A stretch of 64,000 nt of DNA, from positions 58,466,001-58,530,000 of the forward strand of contig CM114272.1 in the NCBI GenBank assembly GCA_050084515.1, read 5' to 3'. The notes beneath the pieces are model-generated. The model saw nothing but the letters and a program-made list of their open reading frames with translations. It did not search any database and was not told the origin of the DNA. The stretch's first letter is position 1; the number at the start of each line of letters is the position of its first letter. The position numbers and the translations under genes were made by a program. The stretch is from Blasia pusilla (lineage: Eukaryota > Marchantiophyta > Marchantiopsida > Blasiales). Shown here one piece after another: positions 1 through 9,372 of the stretch.

Positions 1-865
1 GCCGCCATCGCTATTCGTGGGTACCAGCGTGTTTTTACCATCACACATTGCATTGTTGGGGCGCAAGACCTTGAGAGGGTTGGTCCTGTGGATTTGGTGA
101 TTGCTTTGGATGGCCATGTCGGGTCATACACGTCTTTGGTCGTGGTGAGGGATTACATGACCCTAGGTCTCGATTGTTTTGGGAGATGTTACGGGTGTTA
201 CGACATCTTGGTTCATCGCACGTGCTCTAGCTTACATCTCGAGAATGTTCCATTGTTGGGTGACACGGACCCGGATGATGGCGAGTGTTCATGAGGTGCG
301 GTCTTGGATTGGACCAGCGGTGTTGTTGGATGCAAAGACGAGTTGGCTCGCGTGCACATCGCCCACGCTTGTGGTGGACAAACTTGTTGCCTAGGGAGGT
401 TCTACGTCGAGCATATGATGCAAAGGCAGCGGGATCCTCGCCTTACAAAGTGGATAGTATCTTGAAAGCGGGCGACTTTCTCAAGTGGTGAGGGTTATTG
501 ATCGGTCACCCATGGCGCAGTGAACCGTGTGTGGGCGACCTAGGATGGCACTACCCACATTTGTGAGTTTTCCGCGTCACATGCCTACCGGGAAGGTGGT
601 CCGGGGCTTGTATGGGATTCTCATGTGTGCGGCGGTTGGTGGAGCCTAACGCCGATGAGAGAGAGCATGCGATGGGATTTACTACTGGCGTGATAGCGGT
701 TGCTTCTATTTCTGAGGCTTCACGACGTCATGTGTTGGGTCAGGCCATGGACCTGAATTGTTTGACTTGGATTTTGAGTCTTGGTATGGTCGAGCAGCGT
801 CGACTTCGGACTATGTCTATGGGTCTTCCACCCCTTGTAATGAGCTCGATGGCTACGGGGACGTA
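1..865 (+). pseudogene. DNMT3-like C5 cytosine methyltransferase, broken (copy 1)
   Basis: This is the catalytic-domain remnant of a DNMT3/DRM-type DNA methyltransferase, which transfers a methyl group from S-adenosylmethionine to cytosine C5. Motif I lies outside the window. The stretch before motif IV (LVIA at about 91-102) aligns with copy 2. The Pro-Cys catalytic dipeptide is out of frame here because of an indel near 105-115. Motif VI (LENV) is at 238-249. A segment resembling the AHRARYFWGNLP region of DNMT3 (SRAHRPRLWW) lies at about 345-380. The C-terminal target-recognition/motif X part, with RRHVLGQAMDL, is at about 725-760. At least three frames are needed to cover it, so it is dead. 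Its place directly before the RT is the same as in copy 2, so it belongs to the retroelement polyprotein and is not a chance neighbour. Confidence 0.78.
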
Positions 866-1043
866 GAGTAGAGGAGCCGATCGGTCGGGAAGCGAGGAGA
901 GTAGTATTTTGCATCCTTGGAGTAAATGGGATGTAATGGTTGGGCATGTGGAGTTGGTTGCTCATACTGGTGGAGGAGTTATTTGCTCAGATGATGGTGT
1001 AGATAAGGGTGTATCATCTTGTGAGGGGGTTGCGTAGCAGCCA

Positions 1044-2520
1044 ATGGCATCATCCTCTCCCTCTAGTATGCCAGTGGAGGAGACTTGGGAGCCATTACTT
1101 GGGCTCAAGCTTACGGGAGGTGAGAAACGACGCTTGACACAGTTCCTACGTGCTTATAGGAGTTGTTTTGCCTTTAGCATGAAGGAGTTGGGTTCTCTGG
1201 TTGGACCCGGTATACGGATTGATTTGGCTAGTGATACGCCAATCTTCCGTCGTCCCTACCGATATAGTGATATGGAGAGGGACCTGATTCAGAGTAGGAC
1301 GTTGGACCTTTTGGAGGCTGGATTAGTGGAGTTGTCGATGGAGAGTATGCATCACCCATGTCATGCTCGCTAAAAAGGATATGCATGGCAACTACACGGA
1401 TAGGCGGATGTGTGGAGATTACCGCCCTATCAATCGGCAAACCAAGGCCGATAGGTATGCCATGCCTACACTGAGGAGATCTTTGATGTGGTGGGACAGC
1501 AAAGATTTTCAGATTTTTGATCTTCGGCAGATACCATCAATTGCCGATTCGGGAGAGTGACAAGGCCAAGACGCATTTTGGGGTGTCAACTCTCATGGCA
1601 AGGATTGTTTGTACCTAAAGTGGAAATTCTTACCCTTTGGGTTGAAGAATGCACTGCCGAGTTTCAAAGAGTGATGGACAGGATCCTAGCAGGGTTGGAT
1701 TTTGTTCGGTGTTACATTGATGATATCTTGGTGTTTAGTAACACGGTGGAGGAGCATCAGATACATTTGCAGATGGTGTTTGAGCGGTTGAAAGCTCATG
1801 GTCTACGTTTGCATCCGTGAAAGTGTAAGTTCTTCCATGAGGATGTTGAGTACTTGGGTCATGTGATCTATCCAGGTGGTTTGGGAGTTCAAGCAAGCAA
1901 AGGTGGAGGCTATTGCACTTATTCCACGTCCGGTAGATGTGAGTAGAGTTCGAGCATTCATGGGATTGGCGAACTACTATCGGAGGTATGTGAAGGGATT
2001 TAGTGCTATGGCAAAGCCTTTGAACCAATTGCTGAAATCAGATCAAGAGTGGCACTTTGGGGAGATGATCAGAGAGAGCTTTTGGGGAGCTTAAGGCCAG
2101 TTGGTGGCGGCGCCTATCTTGAGGAGACCTATCGAGGGCGCCCATTTCAGATTACACATCGATTGGAGTAGGTTGGGACTTGAGCGGTGTTGACACAACA
2201 TGATGATGAGCACATGGAGTTTGTGGTGGCCTATGCAAGTCGTTCGAATAATGCAATGAGTCGCTATAGTTCATATGAGGGAGAGTGCTTGGCAAGAGAG
2301 TGTGGGTTGTGGCACACTTTAGGTGTTACTTGTTTGGCACACAGATTTACCCTTGTTATGATCACCACCGCTCAAGTGGTTGATGGAGTCGGACAAGCTT
2401 ACAGGGGAAGCTTGCACGGTGGGCTCTTATCTTACAGAGTATGACTTCCAGGTGGTACATAGACCTGGAGTTGCCAACCTTGATGCTGATGGGTTGAGTA
2501 GGAACCCATGTACTAGCCAA
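1044..2520 (+). pseudogene. Reverse transcriptase and RNase H of copy 1
   Basis: This is the gypsy-type pol segment that copies element RNA into DNA. The N-terminal RT part (1044-1373) has the ETWEPLLGLKL start shared with copy 2. The fingers part (GDYRPINRQ) lies in the next frame (about 1417-1440). The catalytic YIDD box is at about 1714-1725, followed by the connection segment with VSRVRAFMGLANYY (about 1939-1980). RNase H features run from about 2150 (TDW-like start, degraded) through AYASRSNN (about 2231-2254) to DADGLSRNPC (about 2482-2511). Stops and frame changes occur roughly every 200-300 bases, so no protein is made. The order and motifs leave no doubt about the Ty3/gypsy class. 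Confidence 0.85.
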
Positions 2521-2689
2521 GAGGATACAATGGGGCTAGATGGCATGGCGAGGTTGATGAGGAGATGGTGCCAGGTTGGCATGCATCCGCCTTTTATGTT
2601 GGTTAGGGTGGACTCTAGTATGGAGGACCACATGATATCTTACTCTAGTCAAAGGTAAATTGGCAGGCTTTAGATCCTTAGGTTGGAGA

Positions 2690-3735
2690 TGGTGGTACGG
2701 ATCAGCGTGATATTCATGATGATGCGTTGGTGTTGGAGTTCCTACTGGACCAATAGGGTGCCAGGCATAGTGAGTGCCAAGGAGCGAGACCGTGTTCTTC
2801 AACGTGCTAAGAGGTATCGATTGAGGGAACACATATTCTCCGCATGTGGGAGGATGGTAGAGTACGAGTAGTGCCACATTTGGCTCGAGAGAGAGCGCAT
2901 TGTGCGACATGCCCATGAGGAGTTGGGACATTTTGGGATAAAGCGCGACGATAGCTTACTCCTTGGCCAAGATATTGGTGGCGTGGCATGCATACTCAGT
3001 GCAGCATTTGGTCTCACGTTGTATGGTTTGTGATCGGGTGAGGGTATCATTTAATGCCCCTACACCACAATTACACCCCTTGCCTATTATGGGGTTGGGT
3101 TACCGTTGGAGTGTGGACTTTATGGGACCGTTACCTTGATGCACCACATCATCGATATGTGTTGGTGATGGTGGAGCACTTCTCCAAGTGGATTGAGTTG
3201 GTGGCATTACCGTACAAGGCAAGTGAGGGAATGGCGTATGCGTTCTGGATAGAGTGCTTAGTCATTTTGGTGCACCGGCTGAAGTCTTCGACCGACACCG
3301 GGTACAGAGTTTTGAGGGTGGTGAGTTTCAGGTCTTGTGTGACAAGGCGTTGATTGATCATCGGACCACGTCTCGAGATCATCCGAGGCGGATGGTTTGG
3401 CTGAGCGTGTGGTTCAAACGGTGACGAGGGCATTGCGCAAGTATGGCCTCTGAAGGGCATCTTGAGACTCAGGATATTCAGTTGCCATGGTTAGCCATGG
3501 GGTATAGGTTTAGTCGCCAAGCATCCTTGGCTTCCTTCTCACCTTATTTATTTTCATTATACGGCCGAGATCCGGACTTTGCCAAAGCAGCAATTTGTCG
3601 GGACTCTAGTGAGGTGGTGGACCTTGATGACCCGAGAGATGTGGATGAGGGTGTGTTCTCGCCGGCGGAGCTCTTCGGAGAGTTATGCCAAATGGCCTTT
3701 GAGAATCTTGCCATTGCTCAACACGAGGGGATACG
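2690..3735 (+). pseudogene. Integrase of copy 1, decayed
   Basis: This is a retroviral-type integrase remnant, which would insert the cDNA into the genome. The zinc-binding N-terminal part is seen as HEELGHFGIK near 2912-2941. The start of the core domain with VLVMVEHFSKWIELVAL is at about 3160-3210. The region of the second catalytic Asp and the Glu (3260-3440) is scrambled by frame changes, and the C-terminal part FENLAIAQH lies near 3700-3725. It continues without a gap into the GPY/F-like and PHD segment. Compared with copy 2, which keeps the core in one frame, this copy is more damaged. Confidence 0.75.
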
Positions 3736-4161
3736 TTGCGGTATGCAACCATTCGGGGTGGAGGTTATCGACCATCGATTCGTAGGTTCCATGTGGGGGA
3801 CTATGTCTATTTGCAGCAGATTGCCCCGACAACGTTGGATGTGACGGTAGGCCGCACTATTTTACGAGTGCGTGAGGTGTTAGCTTCTGGAGTTCTCATG
3901 TTAGAGGGTCGTGATGGAGTTGTTTGGAAGGACCATGTGCGTAATTGTGCGCCATGTCATCTTCCAAATGTGGATGGTACTGTTGACCCAAGCTTAGCCA
4001 TGATACGTGCTAGCTTGAGGTGCATGTTGTGTGGGTCTGCTGGTAAGGCAGCCCGTATGTTGGTGTATGATCGGTGTTCTAGGGGTTGGCACATGATGTG
4101 TTTGACTCCACGTTTGGATGTTGTTCCTACTGGAAGGTGGGTTTGTCCTCAATGTACTTAG
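3736..4161 (+). pseudogene. GPY/F-like segment plus C-terminal PHD finger (copy 1)
   Basis: This 141-codon open stretch ends the polyprotein. Residues 20-85 resemble the integrase C-terminal GPY/F module (FHVGDYVYLQQ, then ILRVREVLASGVLMLEGRDG). Residues 95-141 form a PHD finger, a zinc fold that usually reads histone H3 tails: C-x2-C (CMLC), then a position where the third Cys has become Tyr (LVYDRC), then GWHMMC and a final WVCPQC. It therefore keeps seven of the eight C4HC3 ligands. Copy 2 keeps the third Cys but has lost the His and one late Cys, so the ancestor very probably had a complete finger. It sits where chromoviruses have a chromodomain. It stops at a TAG about 160 bases before the G-rich tract. 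Confidence 0.82.
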
Positions 4162-4336
4162 GAGAGGTAGATGACTTGATCTTTGCATGATATGGATTAC
4201 AGATGTGCGACTAACGATGGGGCAACCTAGCACCCGGCCTTCTGATTCGGGCACCCAAGAAGGTGTATAGCATGTATTAGATGTATAGGGCTACCTGGGA
4301 GTTAGAGGGACCTAACCGCCAGTTAGGGGGGCGAGT

Positions 4337-4440
4337 TGTGGTACACTTGCGTTTGTGGATACTCTCGTCTATGTTATGTATGTATGTGAGTATGGTATGT
4401 CAGCGATGTATGTTGTATGACGATGGGGATTCGCACGACA
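4337..4440. repeat. Direct repeat X, upstream of the copy 1 LTR
   Basis: This stretch of about 104 bases lies between the G-rich tract (about 4324-4335) and the TG start of the LTR at 4443. It recurs almost letter for letter at 4805-4909, directly after the LTR; the one change I see is GACGATGG against GATGATGG. The same arrangement with a diverged sequence flanks the 3' LTR of copy 2. Confidence 0.9.
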
Positions 4441-4442
4441 GC

Positions 4443-4802
4443 TGTCATGATCATACGGATTATGTCGTAGAGTATAGTGGTGGTAGAGGCCATTCCTTAT
4501 GTAGGACCGTAGTGGCTTGGTAGAGATGCGGTTCCATTCATAGGGTTGGGGGTTACTCACTTGGGGGTGACTTTCCCAATAGGGCCCGCTCTTAGGTTGG
4601 AGGATATAAGGTGGCTTGCCCTCAAAGAACATCGTTCTTTGAGTTGAGCTGTTTGCGTTGGGAGTTAGCCTTGGTAGTGAGTAGAGCTCTTGGCTATGGT
4701 GTTTCCAAGCTTCGACCTAGATTCTCCCATCGTGGAGTGGGTTTGGCTCGATTGTATGTGATTGTAAACGTGTTTTATGACAGTAGGTCTTTCACGGATT
4801 TC
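4443..4802 (+). repeat. LTR of copy 1
   Basis: This unit begins TGTCATGATC and ends GGATTTCA, the expected TG...CA ends of an LTR. It contains a TATA box (TATAAG at 4605-4610) and a perfect 10-bp hairpin at 4621-4643. Only one copy is in the window, so assignment as LTR rests on position after pol, the termini and the promoter elements, not on a matching partner. It is about 360 bp long. It is flanked by the direct repeats at 4337-4440 and 4805-4909, which is unusual. Confidence 0.65.
4605..4643 (+). promoter_or_regulatory. LTR promoter: TATA box and start-site hairpin (copy 1)
   Basis: TATAAG at 4605-4610 is followed by CTCAAAGAAC, a 3-base loop and GTTCTTTGAG (4621-4643), a perfect 10-bp stem. 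It lies about where transcription would begin, so the RNA would start in or next to the hairpin. Copy 2 LTRs have an equivalent hairpin with a different sequence. Confidence 0.6.
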
Positions 4803-4804
4803 AG

Positions 4805-4909
4805 TTGTGGTACACTTGCGTTTGTGGATACTCTCGTCTATGTTATGTATGTATGTGAGTATGGTATGTCAGCGATGTATGTTGTATGATGATGGGGATT
4901 CGCACGACA
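4805..4909. repeat. Direct repeat X', downstream of the copy 1 LTR
   Basis: This is a near-identical second copy of 4337-4440, beginning immediately after the presumed LTR end. It ends at CGCACGACA, after which the sequence is unrelated. Confidence 0.9.
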
Positions 4910-5217
4910 AAGGATTGGGGTACAAGATAGCAATGTTTGTACCCTTGACTTGTTTTCTCAATTTTTGTGAGATATTTCTGATAGAGGATTGGCTCCTCTT
5001 GTTTGATGTGTTGGCTCTCCCTTGATAAGTATGTGCCAATATTTGAGAATTGGAATGCCTTTGCAATCAATTTGGGGGACAGTTCTAACGCATAACCCTG
5101 TACATTGTCTGGATATCTCCTCCTAACCAATCCCTCTGATGTGCTTGGGTTGAAGGTGCTTAAAAAATACACCACCATATCCTCTCAACGTGGGTGAGGT
5201 GTTCATAAGAAGCACCC
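4910..5217. other. Unassigned stretch between copy 1 and antisense gag
   Basis: I see no recognisable element here. A 111-codon frame on the - strand (5178 down to 4843) runs through it and into repeat X'. It has no motif I know, and because it overlaps the repeat I do not call it a gene. Confidence 0.4.
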
Positions 5218-5876
5218 CTCCCGCACCCATATCCGCAGGGTTTGGTCCAGTATCGCGTACTATGACTGGATAGCCTGGGCCTCTGTCACCCCTTGAGTGA
5301 CATTAATGAACCTGCGCAAGTGAGTGTAGGACTCATGCAAACTCTCACCCGGATGCCTCTGGAAGTCGTGGATGCTCCTCAATTTCTCCGTCCGTACCCC
5401 CTGGTAGCTCATCCTCAACTCCGCAAATAACTCAACCACGGGGTTAAAACTGGGACGAACCCAACAAGACGGCGCAACTGCTCTCCAATGCAAGTCACCC
5501 CTCCTAACACATCACTCCCAAAAGAGGAAGTAGCCTCTCTTGATTCCTCGTCCTCATCTGGGAACGGTTCCGTACATGACATATAGTGTGGGTCATATTA
5601 GAGTCGCCATGCCTCAATCTCATGGGCATATCTGTGGGAGAACTCATGGTAATCATCCATGGGTGCCCTTTCTAGATGCTGAAACATACCGTTCCATGCC
5701 TTAAATTGGTTGAACTCTCTAGAGTCCCTAGCCCGCTGTGAGTCACACCAACTCCTAATCTTCGCAATAAAGTCGTGTAACTCTATAGTGCCTATAGCAT
5801 CCAGAAATCTACACGGTCCTCTACCTTGGTCATCCATCTCGTACTTCCAAGCGGTAGGACCACTAACTGTGTGCAA
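5218..5876 (-). pseudogene. Gag fragment of a gypsy element, antisense to copy 1
   Basis: On the - strand two frames give a typical Ty3/gypsy gag (capsid) protein. The first (5876-5598) contains LHDFIAKIRSW and FKAWNGMFQHLERAPMDDY. The second (5493-5260) contains FNPVVELFAELRMSYQG and HPGESLHESYTHLRRFI, ending in GVTEAQ. Acidic linker-like coding lies between them, so one or two frameshifts separate the halves. The same capsid motifs occur in copy 2 near 10780-11100, so this belongs to the same superfamily. It lies head-to-tail against copy 1 and has no zinc knuckle or pol attached. It is either a solo fragment of another insertion or a piece inverted out of copy 1. Confidence 0.7.
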
Positions 5877-6076
5877 TCATGCACTAACACACTCCTCTAC
5901 ACTCTCCCCCTCGTTTGAAGATGACATAGAAGGAGGTCGAGGCGGTCCCTCACGTGGAGACCTTCGAAACCTTATGCCACCCCGTGTAAAACCTCTAGAG
6001 CTACTCTCGGGTCCACCACCTCGCCTCTCAAAGTCCCAAAAGGACGCCGTGATGACCCACTTGCCCCTCTGACGCG

Positions 6077-7830
6077 ATCACTCTCAACCTCGCGAGTAAT
6101 CACTCAATCTACATTCTCTCTTATTGAGAAGTATGATGTGCAGCAACAAGTGGTGTGGTGCGGCAAATCAACTACTGTCCTATCATCTCATGAACATCAC
6201 ATACCCTCAACTTTGGACACCCCATATACATCTATGTCCCCTAAACACATACATCAACGATGCTTTTAGCAGTAGCATGAAATCCAATATCCCAAATAAC
6301 TACCCAATATCCAAAATTCCCTAACACGTACAAGCAAAAGACCATAATCGGTAACCTAAACAAATTTTGATCACTCCTTAGCAACTGCAAACCTCGATCC
6401 CAACTTGGTTGTGATGAAAAATCCTCCAATCAGCAAGTCGTACCCCTTTGGTAGTGACGATGCTCAAATCTCCTCATTATGCGGTGTGGATCCAACGGTA
6501 TGGTGCGGCACTGGCGGCATGGCTCTCGATAATGGGATGTGGCACTCCGCAGCATACCCTCCTTAATCAGCAATACACACGCTCTACACCTTAGTGAAGG
6601 AGCATCTCTACAATCGAGACGGTGCGGTGCGGCCACAAGCGGCACGACGTGGAAATCGGAGGCGCGTTGCGGCTACAAGTGTCATGGCACGATACTCGAT
6701 CATCGTCTAGCGGCTACCAATCACAACATAGTAGAATGAAATGAAAACTCAAACGCCATCAACCCGAGGTCATTTGTCATCAATGGTTGATGACGAAATT
6801 GCGATGACGGCGGCGGCCACAACAAAGTACGTGGTGGCGGCTCAAGTAAGAGAATCAACGATTGTCGTGGAAGATCGTACACCCTGCAATGGCGGGAATG
6901 GAAATGGCAACCAACGACGAACAACAGCCGAACGCGGCTCTAAGCGGCGCTAGGCAGCAGCGGTGACCGACGATCGACAACGGACGGCGATGGTGGACCG
7001 TTGACGGTGATGGTTGATAGTTGACGGTGATGGTTGACCATTGAGTGTGGACCGTTGACGGTGACTATGATGGCGACAGCTGCCGGCGGCACGGTGGCTA
7101 GTTTAGGGTTTGAACAATTTTACTCTAAAAATTGCCTAGCAATGGAAATTTTGCAAGATCAACCGTAACATTTGCTCACAACTCAAAATTGCGCACCGTT
7201 TCTTCCACAATGTGCACATCTTTGACATCTATCACGATGTGTAAATTTTTTTCATTCAACTTCACACAAAAATTGACGGGAACTGTCATGCAACCCTTCA
7301 AATATGCTCTTGTAGGATAAAATTGGCAGCGCTTCTGCACTAATTTCTTCCACACAAAACTTTAGACCTGTAAAATCACAAACAGTAAGCTACTTGGTGC
7401 TCCCGAGAGCACTGGAATGGGGAAATCTGTCTCCAAACATCATCTCTAAGGAAATTTGGGCAGTGCTTTTGCGCGCCACTCTTCGACACAAAAAATTGGC
7501 ATGGAAACAATAAAACAAGTAGCGCTCGCTTCGGTGAGCACTCCCATGAGCCGCTGAACGGGTAACACGGTCCCCAACATACACCAACAGTGAGTAACCA
7601 GCGAGCGTCACATTCAACTCACAATACATTACAGATACCGTGAATTCCCATTAGCAAAAGCTTATCCTCATCTACATTCTGGTCAATTCTTGCAAAATTA
7701 GTTCTGTAATGAACTTCCTCCAACGGGTATTCTTCTGCCATGGTTTCTGTTCATGGATGCATATTCAAACAACATACTTTCATTTCAGAATGACACCTAC
7801 ATATGCAGCAGATAATGACTCACTGAAATT
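6077..7830. other. No gene recognised
   Basis: I found no supported coding sequence or RNA here. Around 6985-7075 there is a short imperfect run of TTGACGGTGATGG-type words (simple-sequence decay). Confidence 0.5.
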
Positions 7831-8163
7831 CAGCGGCTATATACAGGCGGAGTGTGAAGGCGGCGATATACAGGCGGGGTGTGAAGGTGACTATATACAG
7901 GTAGAGTGTGAAGGGGTTGAGAGGAGTGTCAAAGAGTGTCTTGTGTTTGGCTTTAGAATATGACACAAAATCACCTTCCACAGTAGGCAATGGCGGCTAA
8001 TTGAAGCAAAACGGTGGAGGGTGAAGGCGGCTATTTACAGGCGGAGTGTAAAAGGGTTGAGAGGAGTGTCAAAGAGTGTCTTATCTTTGCTTTAGAATAT
8101 GACACAGAATTAGCTGCTACTGTAGGAAATGGCGGCTAATTCCAGCAAAACTGTGGCTATATG
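7831..8163. repeat. Minisatellite: short units inside a 140-bp tandem duplication
   Basis: A unit of about 28 bases of the form GGCTATATACAGGCGGAGTG appears near 7831, 7859, 7889 and 8024. The last copies are part of a larger duplication of about 140 bp, since GAGGAGTGTCAAAGAGTGTC at 7921 recurs at 8061. The word GGCGGCTATTTACAG also appears in reverse complement inside the Mutator-like element near 20263-20283, so this may be a fragment of that family. Confidence 0.75.
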
Positions 8164-8868
8164 AATCAAGTGAAGATTCAAGAGGAGAAGTCTGGAAGGA
8201 AAGTCTGGAAGCGCTTTTTACTCCGCACTGCCAATAGATTGGGGGCAGCATGGGAAGAGGCAACCAGATATGAAATATATGCTTCAAAGTATCCATATCC
8301 ATTCAAGTGGTTTTAACCTCTGTGCTTACCCAGCCGAGTTTATCGGCAACATCCTTCCACGCGCAGCTTTAGTCTCAACGCTTGCAGTAGCTGGCCAATG
8401 TTTTTTAGGGCCTAGATTGAATCCCCAACAAGCTTACACACATGACTCCTTACTTTGAGGAGCGAGCATCAACTGTGAAACCTCGGGAATGGATATCCTA
8501 GAATAGGAAAATGCATGGATTAGATCAAGCTCTGATGCTCAATCGAACATGGCTTATTGGAAAGATCAAGCATCAGCTCTTTCATGTGTACCCGCATTGT
8601 AACAACTACCTAACGTCAACACTCTAGATGCATAGCACTTGGAGAGGGAATGGGAATTACAATAGGGCTAAGCTCCATCTAGAGTTAAATGAGAGCCATA
8701 AATTCTCGAAAAAAAGGTGTTGGAGTGTCCCTGTGCGATCTTCAAATTTGACGAATCAAAATGTTAGTGCGACTAGATCTCTATCTCGGATGGAAGCTCT
8801 AAGGACATTTTCGAAGACTGCAACGAGCCAGAAATGATAGATCATTCATCGAATGCAAGAGTTGTAAT
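8164..8868. other. No gene recognised
   Basis: This is the left flank of the copy 2 element. No coding region, RNA gene or repeat could be supported. Confidence 0.5.
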
Positions 8869-9036
8869 TGTCACATCTGAGTAGCCAATGGGCCGAGATC
8901 TATCGTGGATAGAGCGTAGGAGCCTGTGGACTATCTTGAGTGTAACTTTGTTCCACGGTGTCGGATGAGGTTGATGATAGGTCCATTGTGTCAGAAACGT
9001 CGTTTCTGAGAACTTTTCTGTTGAGGTCTTTCTCAA

Positions 9037-9101
9037 CCGGGTGACTTGTTGACCAGGTCACCCGCTCCTGGTAACCTGTGCGCGCAGGTTACCAGGAGGA
9101 T
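9037..9101. promoter_or_regulatory. Paired inverted repeats in U3 upstream of the TATA box
   Basis: GGTGAC...GTCACC arms around 9044-9062 are followed by a 14-bp stem, CTCCTGGTAACCTG with its complement CAGGTTACCAGGAG (about 9066-9101). The 3' LTR keeps the first palindrome, but its second stem is eroded by substitutions. The position 40-100 bases upstream of TATA suggests protein-binding sites, which is inference. Confidence 0.55.
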
Positions 9102-9142
9102 AGCTATTTTTAGAGGAAGAGCCTTTTGGCTGTTCCCAACCC

Positions 9143-9179
9143 TATATAAGGGAGGAAGATGGCTTTCCCAAGCCATCTT
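9143..9179 (+). promoter_or_regulatory. LTR promoter: TATA box and start-site hairpin (copy 2, 5' LTR)
   Basis: TATATAAG at 9143-9150 is followed at 9158-9179 by AGATGGCTT, a 4-base loop and AAGCCATCT, a perfect 9-bp stem. The 3' LTR has the identical TATA and hairpin near 17712-17748. Copy 1 has an unrelated-sequence hairpin in the same position. Confidence 0.65.
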
Positions 9180-9357
9180 TCTCGTGTTGGGCCGTTAGAG
9201 CACCTCTCTTGTATCTATGTGAGATAGGACTAGGGTGATAGCGTCCGGATTCCTTGATAGCGCAGGGTGGACGAGGCTCAATATGCCGATTTAGATTGAG
9301 GAGTGGAGTTTTAGGCCAGGTGTGCTATTTTTACTACTCTTTATTTTTACATAAGAA

Positions 9358-9372
9358 AGATATCAGGGGGCT
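9358..9372 (+). other. Candidate primer-binding site
   Basis: ATATCAGGGGGCT just inside the 5' LTR resembles the GTATCAGAGC core that pairs with the 3' end of initiator tRNA-Met in many plant gypsy elements. The match is imperfect. Confidence 0.35.

Larger units (their letters stand above)
1..4909 (+). mobile_element. Ty3/gypsy element copy 1, 3' part, decayed, with DNMT3-like and PHD domains
   Basis: This is the downstream part of an LTR retrotransposon; its 5' end lies left of the window. In order on the + strand one can follow a DNMT3-like methyltransferase (1-865), reverse transcriptase and RNase H (1044-2520), integrase (about 2690-3700), a GPY/F-like segment and a PHD finger (3736-4161), a G-rich tract that could be the polypurine primer (about 4324-4335), and an LTR (4443-4802). 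Nearly every domain is split over several frames, so the copy cannot be active. Protein order and sequence match copy 2 at 8869-17925, but the LTR is not recognisably similar in sequence. That suggests two related families or subfamilies. Confidence 0.85.
8869..9351 (+). repeat. 5' LTR of copy 2
   Basis: It begins TGTCACATCTGAG and aligns throughout with 17438-17925. Similarity to the 3' LTR begins at TTGTCACAT, which fixes the left edge. The right edge is within a few bases of TTTTTACA at 9351. U3 carries two inverted repeats (see 9037-9101), then a TATA box at 9143 and a hairpin at 9158-9179. Confidence 0.8.

Noticed and set aside
4337-4909. Repeats X and X' as a target-site duplication of the LTR
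   Set aside because: More than 100 bp is far beyond the few bases made by gypsy integrases, and X lies inside the element after pol.
4843-5178. 111-codon - strand frame
   Set aside because: Overlaps repeat X' and shows no known domain; not strong enough for a gene.
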